From assembly GCA_040437565.1 (NCBI GenBank), contig JBDOQK010000007.1:372001-436000 (forward strand): DNA of 64,000 bases, in the 5' to 3' direction. The DNA is from Albugo candida. Lineage: Eukaryota > Oomycota > Peronosporomycetes > Albuginales. This document shows positions 34,310-45,529 of this stretch, piece by piece (positions within the stretch are counted from its first letter, which is position 1; each line of letters begins with the position of its first letter). The notes beneath the pieces were generated by a model, which ran no database searches, was not told the origin of the DNA, and saw nothing but the letters and a program-made list of their open reading frames with translations. The position numbers and the translations under genes were made by a program.

Positions 34310-37300
34310 TCAAATTGCCCAATCAGCACCTTCTTTTGCTTCGTCCTCTGGAGTGAGGAAAGGCGTATGTATGGATTTGATCATAATATCGCCGCAAAAA
34401 ATACATTCGGATGCGATAATATCGTCCAATTTCTGCTGTACGATCTCTTTCTCTTGCGCAAGCTGCTGTTGCTTTTGTACATGTTGATCTCTTGAGTTCG
34501 CATGCGATGGCGCAAACGTCGATTTCACATTGTCTTTACTTCCGCTAAGCGCGGAAAAAGCCGCACTTAACCCGCCAGTTTCCTTTTCCAAGTTCAAGAA
34601 AGGAAGTGCGGTGGCCAGCGATCCTTTCAACAACTTGGAGCGCGATGTCGATTGCGTTTTCGCCATCGCAGTTGTCAAATCATTCAATTTCTGCGTTAAT
34701 TGCTTAACGGTTTGACGCTGAAAACTGTTGAGATGATGCAGCATTTCCTGATGTAATGCGCTCGCCAGAAACGCGTGCGAGCACGGGAATAGATAAAATT
34801 CTTTGCCGACGATATTTTGCCCCGTTAATTCGCACCGCTGATTGCCCGAAACGATGGCGCATCTCTTTCGAAGTCGCTGCATATCCGTCCGAATGAGTTC
34901 CGCCGACTGCGTGTAATCTTGCATTTCTTCTTTCAGCTGCTCAATGCGATCGTTGTACCCCTCCAAACTCTCGCAAATCTCTTTCTTGAAGTCGTTTATG
35001 AGCACAAAATCCGGAAAAAATGGCAAAATATCTTCAATTTTGAGCACTTTGCTTTCTTTCAGAATACCCATCGCCTCTTTGATTTCAGCGCCAGCGTCGA
35101 TAGTGTGTTTGGCGATCAATGTCCATAGTTTTTTGCGAAGTTCCTCGTCTTCCGGCATGTTGGCCATTTCTTTAGCAATTTTTACATCGACTTGAAGAGC
35201 TTTTTCAACAGCATCCGGGTACAAGCTCATGGCGGAATAGATGTAAATGCAAGCGCGATTCTTTTCGTATTGAGTGCATAAACGAAGGGCAAACGCAATG
35301 TCGAAATAATGTCGTCCGTCGTGCTTTTTGCGTAGAAATTTGATCAGTAATCGCTCATCAGGATGCTTGGACANNNNNNNNNNNNNNNNNNNNNNNNNNN
35401 NNNNNNNNNNNNNNNNNNNNNNNNNNNNNNNNNNNNNNNNNNNNNNNNNNNNNNNNNNNNNNNNNNNNNNNNNTTTTTTGCGAAGTTCCTCGTCTTCCGG
35501 CATGTTGGCCATTTCTTTAGCAATTTTTACATCGACTTGAAGAGCTTTTTCAACAGCATCCGGGTACAAGCTCATGGCGGAATAGATGTAAATGCAAGCG
35601 CGATTCTTTTCGTATTGAGTGCATAAACGAAGGGCAAACGCAATGTCGAAATAATGTCGTCCGTCGTGCTTTTTGCGTAGAAATTTGATCAGTAATCGCT
35701 CATCAGGATGCTTGGACAACAGAAACAAATTGTAGTTGTGGATGGTTGGATCGCGATTTCCTTTCTTGATGGCGAAATTCAAGTATTGAATGGCTAGTTC
35801 GAGGACACTGCGTTTCTGATGATTGGCTTTTGTGTTTGACTCCCTTTGCTGGTGCACATGACGCACAATGGATGGAATCAGACGAGTGGGATTGAGAGTC
35901 TCTGCTTCTCGCCAGGCCTCATACAGCTCTTTGGGTTTGTGGACGATTAATTCTGGGGAGTATTTATAGTACAATTCTTCCACTTTGGATGCTTGGACAC
36001 TTCGTAATATCTCAATAGCTCCGCTGTAATCGCCGCGATGGATGTGGTACGTTACGACTTTTTCATAATCCTCGATCAAGGTGGCATAAAAAACCAGTTC
36101 ATCGGGACGTCCGTGGCTTGCAATCATCTGGAACGTTGTGGCTGGATCCAAATGCTGCTTGTGATCTTGTAAAAATTGCTTAAACTCAAACAAGAGATTC
36201 GCGTGAGCATCGACATCCTGAGCCGTTCCTTTTAGCACATTGAATTTGTCCAAGAATAACTCCACAATCCAAGAGCACAATACGGTTTTTTGCGTTTTTT
36301 CGTCCGGGTCGAGCGTCTTAAGCTTTTGTGCGAGAAATATACGCAAGGCGTCCCGAGTATCTTTTTCCAGAAATTTCAGTGCCACTTCTTCAAATGAGCG
36401 ATATGTCTTTGCATACAACACTGCAGCACGTTCAAATTCATCTCGTTCAAAGCATTTGTCAGCTTGGGCGGTCAGAACTTGCTGCCTCTCGAATCCATTT
36501 CGGCACTTGGAAAGAGCTTTTTCAAAATCTCGATCATCACCACCACCGATTGTCGCTTTTTGCAGTAGGAGCTTCCAGATATTTCGATCTTCATCGTTGA
36601 TAGCGATTTCCAGTATTCGGCGATCAGAATGGACCCAAACTGTGTTGAAAGTTGCGTCACAACTGATTCCATGCACTGTGCCAACACGAGAATCAAAGCT
36701 TTCTTCCATGACAACAACTCCATTCAACTTGGAAATGACTTGAATACTCTTCGGATAAAGCAAAATGATGTGATACTCTGTCACCGAAAGCGATATTGGT
36801 ACATTACGACGGGAATTTCCACTTGTACTTGGCTTTGGATACGATAAAAGATCACATCCAGTCATGATATTATCCAATTCACTGCCAGTTCCGAAGATAA
36901 AGTTCCCATGGTAGACACCGTCTCCAGTCATGAGTCCAAAACAGCGAGCGCGTTCACGCTCTTTCTTGGCGAAAAAACGCAATTCGGATTTACCAATTTC
37001 ACCAGGAAGTTCTTGAAAGCGTACTAGATCCTTATCTGCGGAATAAACGCTGAAAATCGCTTCGAATAAGCTCATGGATCCCAGATTAGCATCACTCCCA
37101 ATAAATTGGAAAAGCCGAGTCGGACGTTTACCGGTTCCGGAAGTTACCAGCATGATGTAATATTTCTCTTCCTGGGAAGGCATTCTCCAATGCTCAAACT
37201 CTACGGCAGCGATTGGACCTTGATTGGTGATCTCAAACACTTTCTTGAAACTGCGTTCTTTTCCATTCTCAAACTCAGCTTCATACACGGCTCCAGTGTC

Positions 37301-37918
37301 AGTACCAATCAAAATGGATTCTGTGCTTGTTGGTGATCCTTGCTGGCGATCCCAAGCTACACTGTGAAATTGCATACCTTGCGCTTTGCTCAACTTTCTG
37401 GGTCGATTTGTGCTCGTATGAAGATAGTAATTGGATCCATTCTCCATACAAATGAGTAGATGTGCTCCACTTGGATCCAGGAATAAATTTGACATCGCAA
37501 CCCGTGGCTCAATCATGATCTCTTCAATGGTTCCGCCGCTATCGGTAGCATCCACAGTACATCGCAACAACAAGCCTTCCATTGAGCCCAATGCCATTAT
37601 ATTATTACCGACACTCATTTTATTCAAGGTGAATCCCTTTCTTCTTGAGACTTTGATCCCATGCTCTCTCAATTCGAATATCGGACGGTCATTTTCTATG
37701 ATTCCACGCTGGTTCGGAAGATGCGATGTTTCAAAATCGAAATCTTCCACACTGCTGGTGTCAAATTGCGCTGAAGAAACAGGTGCATACGGAGACTCAT
37801 AGTATGCGTTGTTTGCGTTTGTTGTAGGGGGTATTCGTGCTGTAGCAGCAAGAGTATTAGAGGAAGAACTAAAGGTTTCTTCCTCCTTTTTCCAGTCGGC
37901 AAAGAGATCCCCCGACAT
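34310..37918 (-). CDS. VPS18: VPS18, core subunit of HOPS/CORVET tethering complexes
   Basis: Tethers late endosome/vacuole membranes before fusion. The N-terminal propeller has the Pep3/Vps18/deep-orange pattern (MSNLFLDPSGAHLLICMENG, NYYLHTS). A long alpha-solenoid with clathrin-type repeats follows (FYATLIEDYEKVVTYHIHRG). The C-terminus has a split RING-like module: CELTGQNI, FPCSHAF, and finally ASECIFCGD. The frame carries the gap 35374-35473 plus a 245-bp duplicate (345 bases, a multiple of three). With this removed it is 1,087 aa, the usual VPS18 size, in one exon. The start ATG at 37918 lies 15 bp from another gap, so leader sequence is missing. Confidence 0.95.
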   Translation of the reverse strand: MSGDLFADWKKEEETFSSSSNTLAATARIPPTTNANNAYYESPYAPVSSAQFDTSSVEDFDFETSHLPNQRGIIENDRPIFELREHGIKVSRRKGFTLNKMSVGNNIMALGSMEGLLLRCTVDATDSGGTIEEIMIEPRVAMSNLFLDPSGAHLLICMENGSNYYLHTSTNRPRKLSKAQGMQFHSVAWDRQQGSPTSTESILIGTDTGAVYEAEFENGKERSFKKVFEITNQGPIAAVEFEHWRMPSQEEKYYIMLVTSGTGKRPTRLFQFIGSDANLGSMSLFEAIFSVYSADKDLVRFQELPGEIGKSELRFFAKKERERARCFGLMTGDGVYHGNFIFGTGSELDNIMTGCDLLSYPKPSTSGNSRRNVPISLSVTEYHIILLYPKSIQVISKLNGVVVMEESFDSRVGTVHGISCDATFNTVWVHSDRRILEIAINDEDRNIWKLLLQKATIGGGDDRDFEKALSKCRNGFERQQVLTAQADKCFERDEFERAAVLYAKTYRSFEEVALKFLEKDTRDALRIFLAQKLKTLDPDEKTQKTVLCSWIVELFLDKFNVLKGTAQDVDAHANLLFEFKQFLQDHKQHLDPATTFQMIASHGRPDELVFYATLIEDYEKVVTYHIHRGDYSGAIEILRSVQASKVEELYYKYSPELIVHKPKELYEAWREAETLNPTRLIPSIVRHVHQQRESNTKANHQKRSVLELAIQYLNFAIKKGNRDPTIHNYNLFLLSKHPDERLLIKFLRKKHDGRHYFDIAFALRLCTQYEKNRACIYIYSAMSLYPDAVEKALQVDVKIAKEMANMPEDEELRKKXXXXXXXXXXXXXXXXXXXXXXXXXXXXXXXXXXSKHPDERLLIKFLRKKHDGRHYFDIAFALRLCTQYEKNRACIYIYSAMSLYPDAVEKALQVDVKIAKEMANMPEDEELRKKLWTLIAKHTIDAGAEIKEAMGILKESKVLKIEDILPFFPDFVLINDFKKEICESLEGYNDRIEQLKEEMQDYTQSAELIRTDMQRLRKRCAIVSGNQRCELTGQNIVGKEFYLFPCSHAFLASALHQEMLHHLNSFQRQTVKQLTQKLNDLTTAMAKTQSTSRSKLLKGSLATALPFLNLEKETGGLSAAFSALSGSKDNVKSTFAPSHANSRDQHVQKQQQLAQEKEIVQQKLDDIIASECIFCGDIMIKSIHTPFLTPEDEAKEGADWAI
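35129..35718. repeat. 100-N gap flanked by exact 245-bp direct duplication inside VPS18
   Basis: 35129-35373 equals 35474-35718 with N between. It duplicates about 82 residues of the VPS18 solenoid in a naive translation. Confidence 0.93.
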
Positions 37919-37933
37919 ATTATATACCGGTAT

Positions 37934-38033
37934 NNNNNNNNNNNNNNNNNNNNNNNNNNNNNNNNNNNNNNNNNNNNNNNNNNNNNNNNNNNNNNNNNNN
38001 NNNNNNNNNNNNNNNNNNNNNNNNNNNNNNNNN
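37934..38033. other. 100-N assembly gap without flanking duplication
   Basis: Falls between the divergent VPS18 and TAF4-like starts. Unlike most gaps here, the flanks do not repeat, so real sequence of unknown length may be missing. Confidence 0.9.
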
Positions 38034-38179
38034 ATTTGGTCAGAAAATAACGAAAAGAACAGCTCGCCGGACGAGTTTTAATACAGTCTCCGCTTCGTTC
38101 CTCGACGTTATTTACTTTCATTATACATTGAATTTATTTATTTATTTACAATCTGCATCCCTACCTCCAAGCTCGTTCC

Positions 38180-41100
38180 ATGAGCGCTCCTATCGATGAT
38201 CTATTATTCGGAGCGGACGATTCCGGCGACGAAGACACGCTAAGTAGTACGCATGCGTCGCATGCAACGCTCTGTATATACTGAGTCTCTCTGTAGGCAA
38301 TGTACCCGTTGAAACGTATGGAACTCCACTTGCTCCCAACGGCGCTCTACCGCTTTCTAATTCCAACACAATGCCATTTCCATCTTCCGCAGCGATTCCA
38401 CCTCCCGTTTCGATCACTTGCAACACAATTCCATCGAGAGTAATGCCGACTGCAATTGGTCAAAATGGAGCCGTCACCACTTCCAAGCCAAATGCGCCAA
38501 TCGGATCGTCCGCTTTGCCGGTCACAACAGCCTCACCCATCACGAAACCTGCAGGCTCTGGACAACAAACATTCCAGCAAATGTTTGCTTTACTCAAACA
38601 GATGCTTCCTCCTGAACAGTATGCAACGCTGCATGCGGAAATGCGGAAAGGAAATGGAGTACGATACTTTCACGTGAAACGAACGTAACACTCACACTAA
38701 CTGTGTAGAATGATGTCAAATCCATCGTCGATATCATCAAGCGGATCGCCGGAGACGCTATTTTCTCCAGTGTGATTCAGAAAATGGACCTTGCACGAAC
38801 GACAAGCTCTATTCAGGTGAGGTGCAAGCGTCCGAGTTCGAGTGGGACTAATGAGCGCTGTTGCGGTAGAAGGCATCAATCAAACCAGCACTCCCTATCA
38901 GTACCTCTACCAACTCGTCTGTGCTCTCAAGAGCGAATGCCAGCCCGCTGAATGTGAAGAACGGGAACCCTCAGCGTCCAATTTCTTCGCAATCGACTGG
39001 AATGAGTGGCTGTGTTGTCAAGACAGAACCCGTTGTAATGAATCAGACACCAGTTCCACCTGCAAGCACGTCTTATAACGCCCCAATCAGCACGCCAATC
39101 ACCACCAATCCCAATGTCGCTGGAAGAAATGAAGCAATGGAGAAAATTGAATTCGCAAAAAAATTATTATTACACGCATCTCAATGTACCCTACCGCCCG
39201 GAATGTGTCAAGTGAAAAANNNNNNNNNNNNNNNNNNNNNNNNNNNNNNNNNNNNNNNNNNNNNNNNNNNNNNNNNNNNNNNNNNNNNNNNNNNNNNNNN
39301 NNNNNNNNNNNNNNNNNNNCAGCCCGCTGAATGTGAAGAACGGGAACCCTCAGCGTCCAATTTCTTCGCAATCGACTGGAATGAGTGGCTGTGTTGTCAA
39401 GACAGAACCCGTTGTAATGAATCAGACACCAGTTCCACCTGCAAGCACGTCTTATAACGCCCCAATCAGCACGCCAATCACCACCAATCCCAATGTCGCT
39501 GGAAGAAATGAAGCAATGGAGAAAATTGAATTCGCAAAAAAATTATTATTACACGCATCTCAATGTACCCTACCGCCCGGAATGTGTCAAGTGAAAAAAT
39601 GTGATGATGTAAGACGAGTATTTCGTCATAGTAGTACGTGTGGAGGTGCTCGTGGATGCTCGCATTGTGAGCAACTCAAAGGCCTCGTAAAGTATCATGC
39701 AAAGGAATGCAGCAAAGCCTTGAACGATCGCTGTGTGATCCCGTTTTGTGATACACTGAGGCGGGTCTACGCGAGCGCATCGTCAGCGAATGGTTTGGGT
39801 GCAACCATGAAAGTACATGCAGCAGATGAAGGGGAGAGCAGCTCACTGGCAAAACTCAAGAAACAAGCTATGGCTCGAGGATCAAAATCGACAATCGGAA
39901 CTGCGTCACCGAGTCGAAAAAATAGCTCTCCAGGACCCAATAATGCGAATACTTATACGACGACGACACCAAAGCCGAAACCGGTTGTGAATGCAAATAT
40001 CACAGCAGAGTATGGACGTCTTTTACAACTTATATTACACGTACAAAAATGCAGTGTTACCAATTGCGTTTTGGGAGAAGAATGCTCCGAGTCAAAGTCG
40101 CTCTTGTGTCAGATCAACTCGCCGAATGCGCCGGTAGGTCGAGCGCTAGAATCTTGACATTCTCATTGACCTTATTTGCTCGCTACAGGATCGAGCGAAA
40201 ACATACAAACAAGTCTTTGCACATTATAAAGTGTGTCTGGCAAAAAATAACACAGCAAATTGTCCAATGTGCAAAATTGGATTGCGACCAATAGTGACGC
40301 CAATGACACATTCCCCGAAAGCTAGCAATACGGAATCCATCACGACACCGACAACTCATTCAGGGATGAGTGTGGGGGCAAGTGGAAATTCCAGTGGAGC
40401 CAATTATACTGGTACCCCTTACGGATCTTCATCGAAACGGCCTAATGCTTCTACTCCATCGTCCCGATCGCCTACAAAAAAACAGCGTTTGCATCCATTC
40501 CGGAAAGGATCTGTTTCTGGTGGCATGGAATCCACAGCTGGCGTGGATTTAGCTCAAGCAAGTGCCTCTGATCTTCGTAGAGAAGCCGATGTTTTAACAC
40601 ACACATCTGTGGATTTCAACACAGAACGTCGACAGATGATGGATAGTCGTCGTCGTTCAAGACCGATCACTATATCTGAGAAACTCTCGTGCAAAAAAGA
40701 ACAATGGGCAACGCATGATCTCTTCCAAAAGGATGTTTTACAAGCGACAATGGAAGCGATATGTCAACGTACCGGCGTGACACTTGGAAGAAATACCACT
40801 AATATCATGTCATTCGCGTTGTTTGAACATCTGAAGCAAAGCATCGAGGAAATGGTTGAAATCGCAAAACAAAGATGTGACGTTCACGCTCAGACATTAG
40901 AAGAGATCAAACGTCGAGCTCAGGCATCCAATACCTCTGGCGCTCGCACGCATCCGTCATCCAATTTCTCTTCTCTCGATATGCTGAGAGCGAGTTGTGA
41001 TAAAGCGTTCAATGCCATCCGACAAGACGATTTGCTTCTTCGTACCCGGTTGCTGGAAGACGCAAAACGAGATGAAGCTTCCGAAAAAGAACGCAATAAA

Positions 41101-41406
41101 AAGCGTAAAAAGCTTGATCGGAACAAGCAGCTTCTACAGGACGAGAAAGATGAGGCTGAAATGGATCTGGAGGAGCTGGCTGAGAAAGACCTGAAGGACC
41201 GGCTTTTGCAGGAAGAGCGAGATGGACTTGTCAAGATCGAAGGCCGAGTGAACGAGAGTATTAGTGGGAAATTCATGCGATGTATCGATAATCAGGTCAC
41301 CATGGAAGATGCGAGCTTTTGGCTGCATAATCAGAAACCATACGTTCATCCGATGCTCTTTTTACGCGCTGATACCGCTCGGATCATCACGAAGGCTCTC
41401 ACGTAA
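38180..41406 (+). CDS. TAF4-like TFIID subunit with RST domain and TAZ zinc fingers
   Basis: Five exons: 38180-38246, 38297-38658, 38709-38816, 38870-40133 (with gap artefact) and 40189-41406. Introns are 50, 50, 53 and 55 nt, all GT-AG and in frame. Removing 38941-39319 gives 879 aa. Residues about 112-175 read like an RST domain (QQMFALLKQMLPPEQYATLH, then KSIVDIIKRIAGDAIF). A TAZ-type finger at about 271-351 has HASQC, CQVKKC, HSSTC, CSHC, H-x3-C and CVIPFC. A second, TAZ-like one at about 430-510 crosses the last intron (HVQKC, HYKVC, CPMC). Residues about 660-800 match the TAF4 C-terminal histone-fold region (LFQKDVLQATMEAICQRTGV, MSFALFEHLK, EEMVEIAKQR) followed by a charged helix. RST plus C-terminal domain argue for TAF4; the TAZ fingers are normally found in CBP/p300. 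Confidence 0.82.
38941..39598. repeat. 100-N gap flanked by exact 279-bp direct duplication inside the TAF4-like gene
   Basis: 38941-39219 equals 39320-39598. The extra 379 bases are not a multiple of three, so an automatic model would be frameshifted or split here. Confidence 0.93.
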
Positions 41407-41690
41407 TTTGATTGCATGGAGATGGTACAATACATCTGTGGAGCATTGATCCATGCGCTTGGGAGGAGAAGCAGACTGCGGGCTGTGGAATGCTGCAGGA
41501 GACCCATTGGCTGCACGCCTTAACAATAAATAGCTTTTCTGTTTGAATCGCGCACGAAATGATCTTTTTGTAGAGAAATTGTATGCGCTTTGAATCGATT
41601 GAGAGGGAAAGATTTCATTTGTATTCTTATAGCTTTTTGTCGAAAAAAAAGAGACTTTGGCGTCGTCTGATGAGAAATGACCGATTGTGG

Positions 41691-41870
41691 TTAATGCTCA
41701 GATGTTTTGTGGTGCTCCAAATGTTTGTGTGGGTCGTCTTTGGTGATAAAATCGATCACAAGGTACACTCCAAATATAGCGGATGCGATTCCGAATCCTG
41801 GTAGAGGCTTCTTCTTGCAATTTGAGATGAAAGGATGCTTACGCCATGCGTCTTGATGTGCGAGAACCAT
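41691..41870 (-). CDS. Possible complex I B12/NDUFB3-like small subunit
   Basis: A 59-residue frame from the ATG at 41870 (MVLAHQDAWRKHP). It contains DAWRKHP, then FPGFG-like LPGFGIASAIFGVYLVIDF, a single membrane helix, then a His/Lys-rich tail. This is the layout of the NDUFB3/B12 subunit of mitochondrial complex I. A good acceptor (ACATTTTGCAG) precedes 41885, so the true N-terminus may lie in an upstream exon that I could not fix. Short length makes the call uncertain; it could be another small mitochondrial inner-membrane protein. Confidence 0.5.
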   Translation of the reverse strand: MVLAHQDAWRKHPFISNCKKKPLPGFGIASAIFGVYLVIDFITKDDPHKHLEHHKTSEH

Positions 41871-41979
41871 GAATATCGCCTGCAAAATGTTTGTGGATTT
41901 TAAATGATGTATTGCACATAAACGTAATCAAGAGAATAGGTACGGTAAGTCTTAAAATGGATTCATTGCGTACTGCGTC

Positions 41980-44277
41980 TTACAAATGACAAACGCGACT
42001 CGATGATAAAAACAGAGTTCGCAAGAATGGAAATAGCCCATAAAGCACTGCAAATGTGTTTCTGTCAATTGCGTAACCATTGTCAACGGTTAAACCGCTC
42101 GCGTGGTGATGCGAAACATTTTCTGGTGAGTATTCATTCATTCTGAAATCTTTGTCTTCAAGCACCCAAAGATCGCTATTCCTGGCCGGGACAAGCTTTT
42201 CATTGCAGTAATTCATAAAATGATCCGCAACATTTTTCGGACATTGTAAGAGATCAAATGCCAGTTTGAAGTCGGATCGATACAATCGGTCCGTCGCATA
42301 CGCTTCCACACAGGAGCCACTATTAAGCTCTTTTCCATGAAATCGTACTTGCAGAAAAGAACTGAAAATAATATTAGCGAATGACGGTGCGTTGTCATGA
42401 ATTGCTTTGATGCTCAGCCAGTAATCTTTGGCGGTAATGAACCCATCTTGGTCTTGATCAAAGAAAGAGATGACCGTGTACACATTCACAAACGAAGAGA
42501 ATCCAAAACCTTCCACAAGCCTTCGCGCATGCTTCCCGTCGAGTTTTCCAGTTGTAGACAGCTTATCAAACATTGATTTGATCATTGGATAGGTGATAGA
42601 AGCGGTTTCTGTCTCCGAAAACTCTGCATCATGATCTAGCAGCAGATGACTGCTTATATAAGTGGCCACATTCTTTGTTTTCCGCGCGAAATTGTAATTA
42701 TGCATTCGCTTGATGGTCGTGTCTGATTTCTTGGAAGAAAGATGAGATCGTACCATCCAAGGATGACGCAAGACTTCTTCGACTTTAATACGATCATGTA
42801 CTTTAACTGTCAGCATTCTGGTGACCAACTCGAAAGCCTCCGTCGAGATATTAGCCCAGTCTTCTTGTCGGATAAAAACTTCCCCGCGAGCTGTTTTCAT
42901 CATTATCTCCGTGTCCGTCTTGCCACGAAATGGAGGATATCCGACCAAAAGAATGTACAGAATCACTCCTGCAGCAAATACATCAGCTGCCGGGGTATAC
43001 AATCTTGAAGTGATCACCTCTGGTGCGATGTAACCAACAGTACCAGCGATCACTGGTCGAGAATTCCCGCTTTTTGAACCATGCTGACAGGTCCCAAACA
43101 TCGATCGAGCCAATCCAAAATCTGTCAGAATTATTTTTGGAGGATTTTTGGCGTCATTTTTTCCAAAGGCCTCATCGAGCAAAATGTTTTCTGGTTTTAT
43201 ATCCAAATGCAAGATATTGTGCTTATGAAGAGCATAAAGCGCAGCCATAAGCTGTCTCATAATTTCAGCAGCGTCATACTCGTTGCAGTGACCACGTTCC
43301 ACAATGGCGTCATATAACTCCCCTCCTCTGCATAGCTGTAAAAGTATGTGTATTCTCGCATTTTCTTCGTACACTTTTTCGATTCGGACTAAATTTGGAT
43401 GATTGATTTGATTTGTGATTCTTCTTAAAATCTCCACTTCTTGCACAATTGCATCGCGATGCTCCAATTTGGTCGTATCAAAGATCTTCATGGCATATTG
43501 CTTCTTGTTTCGTCGATCTGTCACAATTTTGACGATTCCATTCCCTCCAACGCCCAATACTTTTCCAATCTCATAATGCCGGATCCAACGCAGTATATCT
43601 AAGCAATCACATAACGCCTGTAGCCATTCGTCCCGCGTCTTTGACTCCCCAAATCGAAGCATCCAGGGCTTTTCATACTTATTCGGACGAATGGAAAATG
43701 TTTTATCATCGATGATTCGTAATTTTCCATCTTCTTTGATCTCAACCTGTTTGATCGGTAGCTGATTGACGTCTTGCAATTGAAATGAAGTCCATCTACT
43801 TGGAGACTCTGGTTTCCTCGATACATCACATGAGTGCACTGAATTGCGAGCTTCCCATCGATCACTGTGCTTTTGCTTCATCTCATTCCATTCTTTCTGA
43901 TCGCTCGACGCTATAAAATAACATAAATGACGGCCATGGAGTTCCACATGACGTCGTTTCCAGCGCTTTGGCCAAGAAAATGTCTGCACGTGAAATTCGC
44001 CAAATAAGACGGGCGCTTGAACCCACAAATCGGCTCCTCCGCCACGTTCTGTTATTTTATGCCTTACAAAGTCCGTATCACGATGAAGCACATTAGTAGC
44101 GACTTCGAACGACTGAGATATCGACGAGCTAGTCAATGAAGAAGTCGTTGTATCTTGATCTCTACAGTCAGTCTCTTTACGGATTCCATTGCATACTTTA
44201 TGTAAGATATCCCTAGACGCACGAAAGTACTGCCGACGACGAACTACCTGCATATCGATCGAGTTGACGTCTGTCAT
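41980..44277 (-). CDS. PH domain - CAMK-type Ser/Thr kinase - EF-hand protein
   Basis: 765 aa in one exon. Residues about 83-215 form a PH domain (WPKRWKRRHVELHGRHLCYF ... WMLRFGESKTRDEWLQAL). The kinase domain (about 233-505) has glycine loop GVGGNGIVKIV, lysine in YAMKIF, catalytic loop HLDIKPENIL, TDFGLA and GTVGYIAPE. The Arg of HRD is replaced by Leu, so regulation by activation-loop phosphorylation may differ. At about 610 a canonical EF-hand loop DQDQDGFITAKDY follows. This suggests a membrane-recruited, calcium-responsive kinase (inference). PH plus kinase plus EF-hand is not the usual plant/apicomplexan CDPK layout, which lacks PH. The start is the first ATG; its neighbours are unrelated. 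Confidence 0.9.
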   Translation of the reverse strand: MTDVNSIDMQVVRRRQYFRASRDILHKVCNGIRKETDCRDQDTTTSSLTSSSISQSFEVATNVLHRDTDFVRHKITERGGGADLWVQAPVLFGEFHVQTFSWPKRWKRRHVELHGRHLCYFIASSDQKEWNEMKQKHSDRWEARNSVHSCDVSRKPESPSRWTSFQLQDVNQLPIKQVEIKEDGKLRIIDDKTFSIRPNKYEKPWMLRFGESKTRDEWLQALCDCLDILRWIRHYEIGKVLGVGGNGIVKIVTDRRNKKQYAMKIFDTTKLEHRDAIVQEVEILRRITNQINHPNLVRIEKVYEENARIHILLQLCRGGELYDAIVERGHCNEYDAAEIMRQLMAALYALHKHNILHLDIKPENILLDEAFGKNDAKNPPKIILTDFGLARSMFGTCQHGSKSGNSRPVIAGTVGYIAPEVITSRLYTPAADVFAAGVILYILLVGYPPFRGKTDTEIMMKTARGEVFIRQEDWANISTEAFELVTRMLTVKVHDRIKVEEVLRHPWMVRSHLSSKKSDTTIKRMHNYNFARKTKNVATYISSHLLLDHDAEFSETETASITYPMIKSMFDKLSTTGKLDGKHARRLVEGFGFSSFVNVYTVISFFDQDQDGFITAKDYWLSIKAIHDNAPSFANIIFSSFLQVRFHGKELNSGSCVEAYATDRLYRSDFKLAFDLLQCPKNVADHFMNYCNEKLVPARNSDLWVLEDKDFRMNEYSPENVSHHHASGLTVDNGYAIDRNTFAVLYGLFPFLRTLFLSSSRVCHL

Positions 44278-45529
44278 GAGAGTCTTATTCTGACGTGAGA
44301 AGAGAAAGTTTGCTTTATGGTCATTTTTCTTTTGTGAAATGGCAAATTTGTAAACGGAACAAATCCTTACACATTCGTCCCTGTGGAAATTTATCCTGCT
44401 TATCTTGAAATTGCTTGGTCAAAGGATTATGATGGTGTGGTGACCGTCGCATTTTATATATCCAAAATGCAACGGGTACGCGAAATTTAATGGAAGCAAA
44501 GGAGTAACGCCAGATAATAATGTGACATAAAATCTGACGTGCGTTGCGCAATCATGCAACTGAAATACACAACAATTTCAGCTTTCGCGTCCGTCGATAC
44601 TTAACAGCGCAAGTTGAGAGGAGCAGCGTACTGCACGTTTCTTTTTGGTGTAATTCGAATTGTAGTCATCTTTGCCTGCAAATTTCCAGTAAGCGATTGC
44701 TGTGCCATTATATGACTGATAAAAAATTGGGCCATTCTTTAGACAGATGTTTCGTACTGCTAAAGCAGAAATACGTTTGTGAAGCCTCGCGTTCATATGT
44801 ATGTATGGGGATTGAAACGGAAGAGCTACAGCAAAGATTCTTCAAATGTGCAAGATATACGAAAACGCAAGCTGCGAGTCAGTGAGTTTTTGACATGAGG
44901 CCGCGGTGTACTACTAATACTGAAGAATTCACTTTTGCTGGCTATCTGAGGAGACGTAGTCGTGAAAAGAGAGGATATCGGTAATTGATCTTTGTGGAAA
45001 AGCTTTATTGTCACGAATAAAGACATTATTGACACCTTCATGCTCACACGCTTCCATTGGTAATCGCTCCTTCGACTTTTGTTTTAACAAATCATTGTGG
45101 TACAGCTGTTGCATACAAAAGACTATGAAGGACTTTCAACTGTACATAACTGTAAGGCGCGCTTTTGCTGAGGAGAGAGTCTTTGGCCGTGTACGATTCG
45201 TATGCATATCCCTTTCATCTCAATAATGGAATTGAGTTAACGGAAGGATGTCTCAGCCCATCAGCAGTGTGGCAAGTTGTCTAATCAAAAACGCTTTTAC
45301 AGCGATCGCTTAGAAATCCTCATAACAATTGATATAACCCTTTTAAATTTATTACCATCACCCACTGCCATCCAACTGGTACTTTTTNNNNNNNNNNNNN
45401 NNNNNNNNNNNNNNNNNNNNNNNNNNNNNNNNNNNNNNNNNNNNNNNNNNNNNNNNNNNNNNNNNNNNNNNNNNNNNNNNNNNNNNNTACATTGGCACTT
45501 CATCAATCAATGGACATTACGACAGCACA
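44278..45529. other. Gene-free stretch with assembly gap
   Basis: Contains the gap 45388-45487, whose flanks do not repeat. Open frames here are short and without motif. The missing first exon of the downstream phospholipase may lie in or near the gap. Confidence 0.5.

Noticed and set aside
44544-44885. Plus-strand 113-codon open frame, considered as a secreted effector
   Set aside because: No signal peptide, no RXLR/CHxC-like motif in the right position, and the composition looks random.
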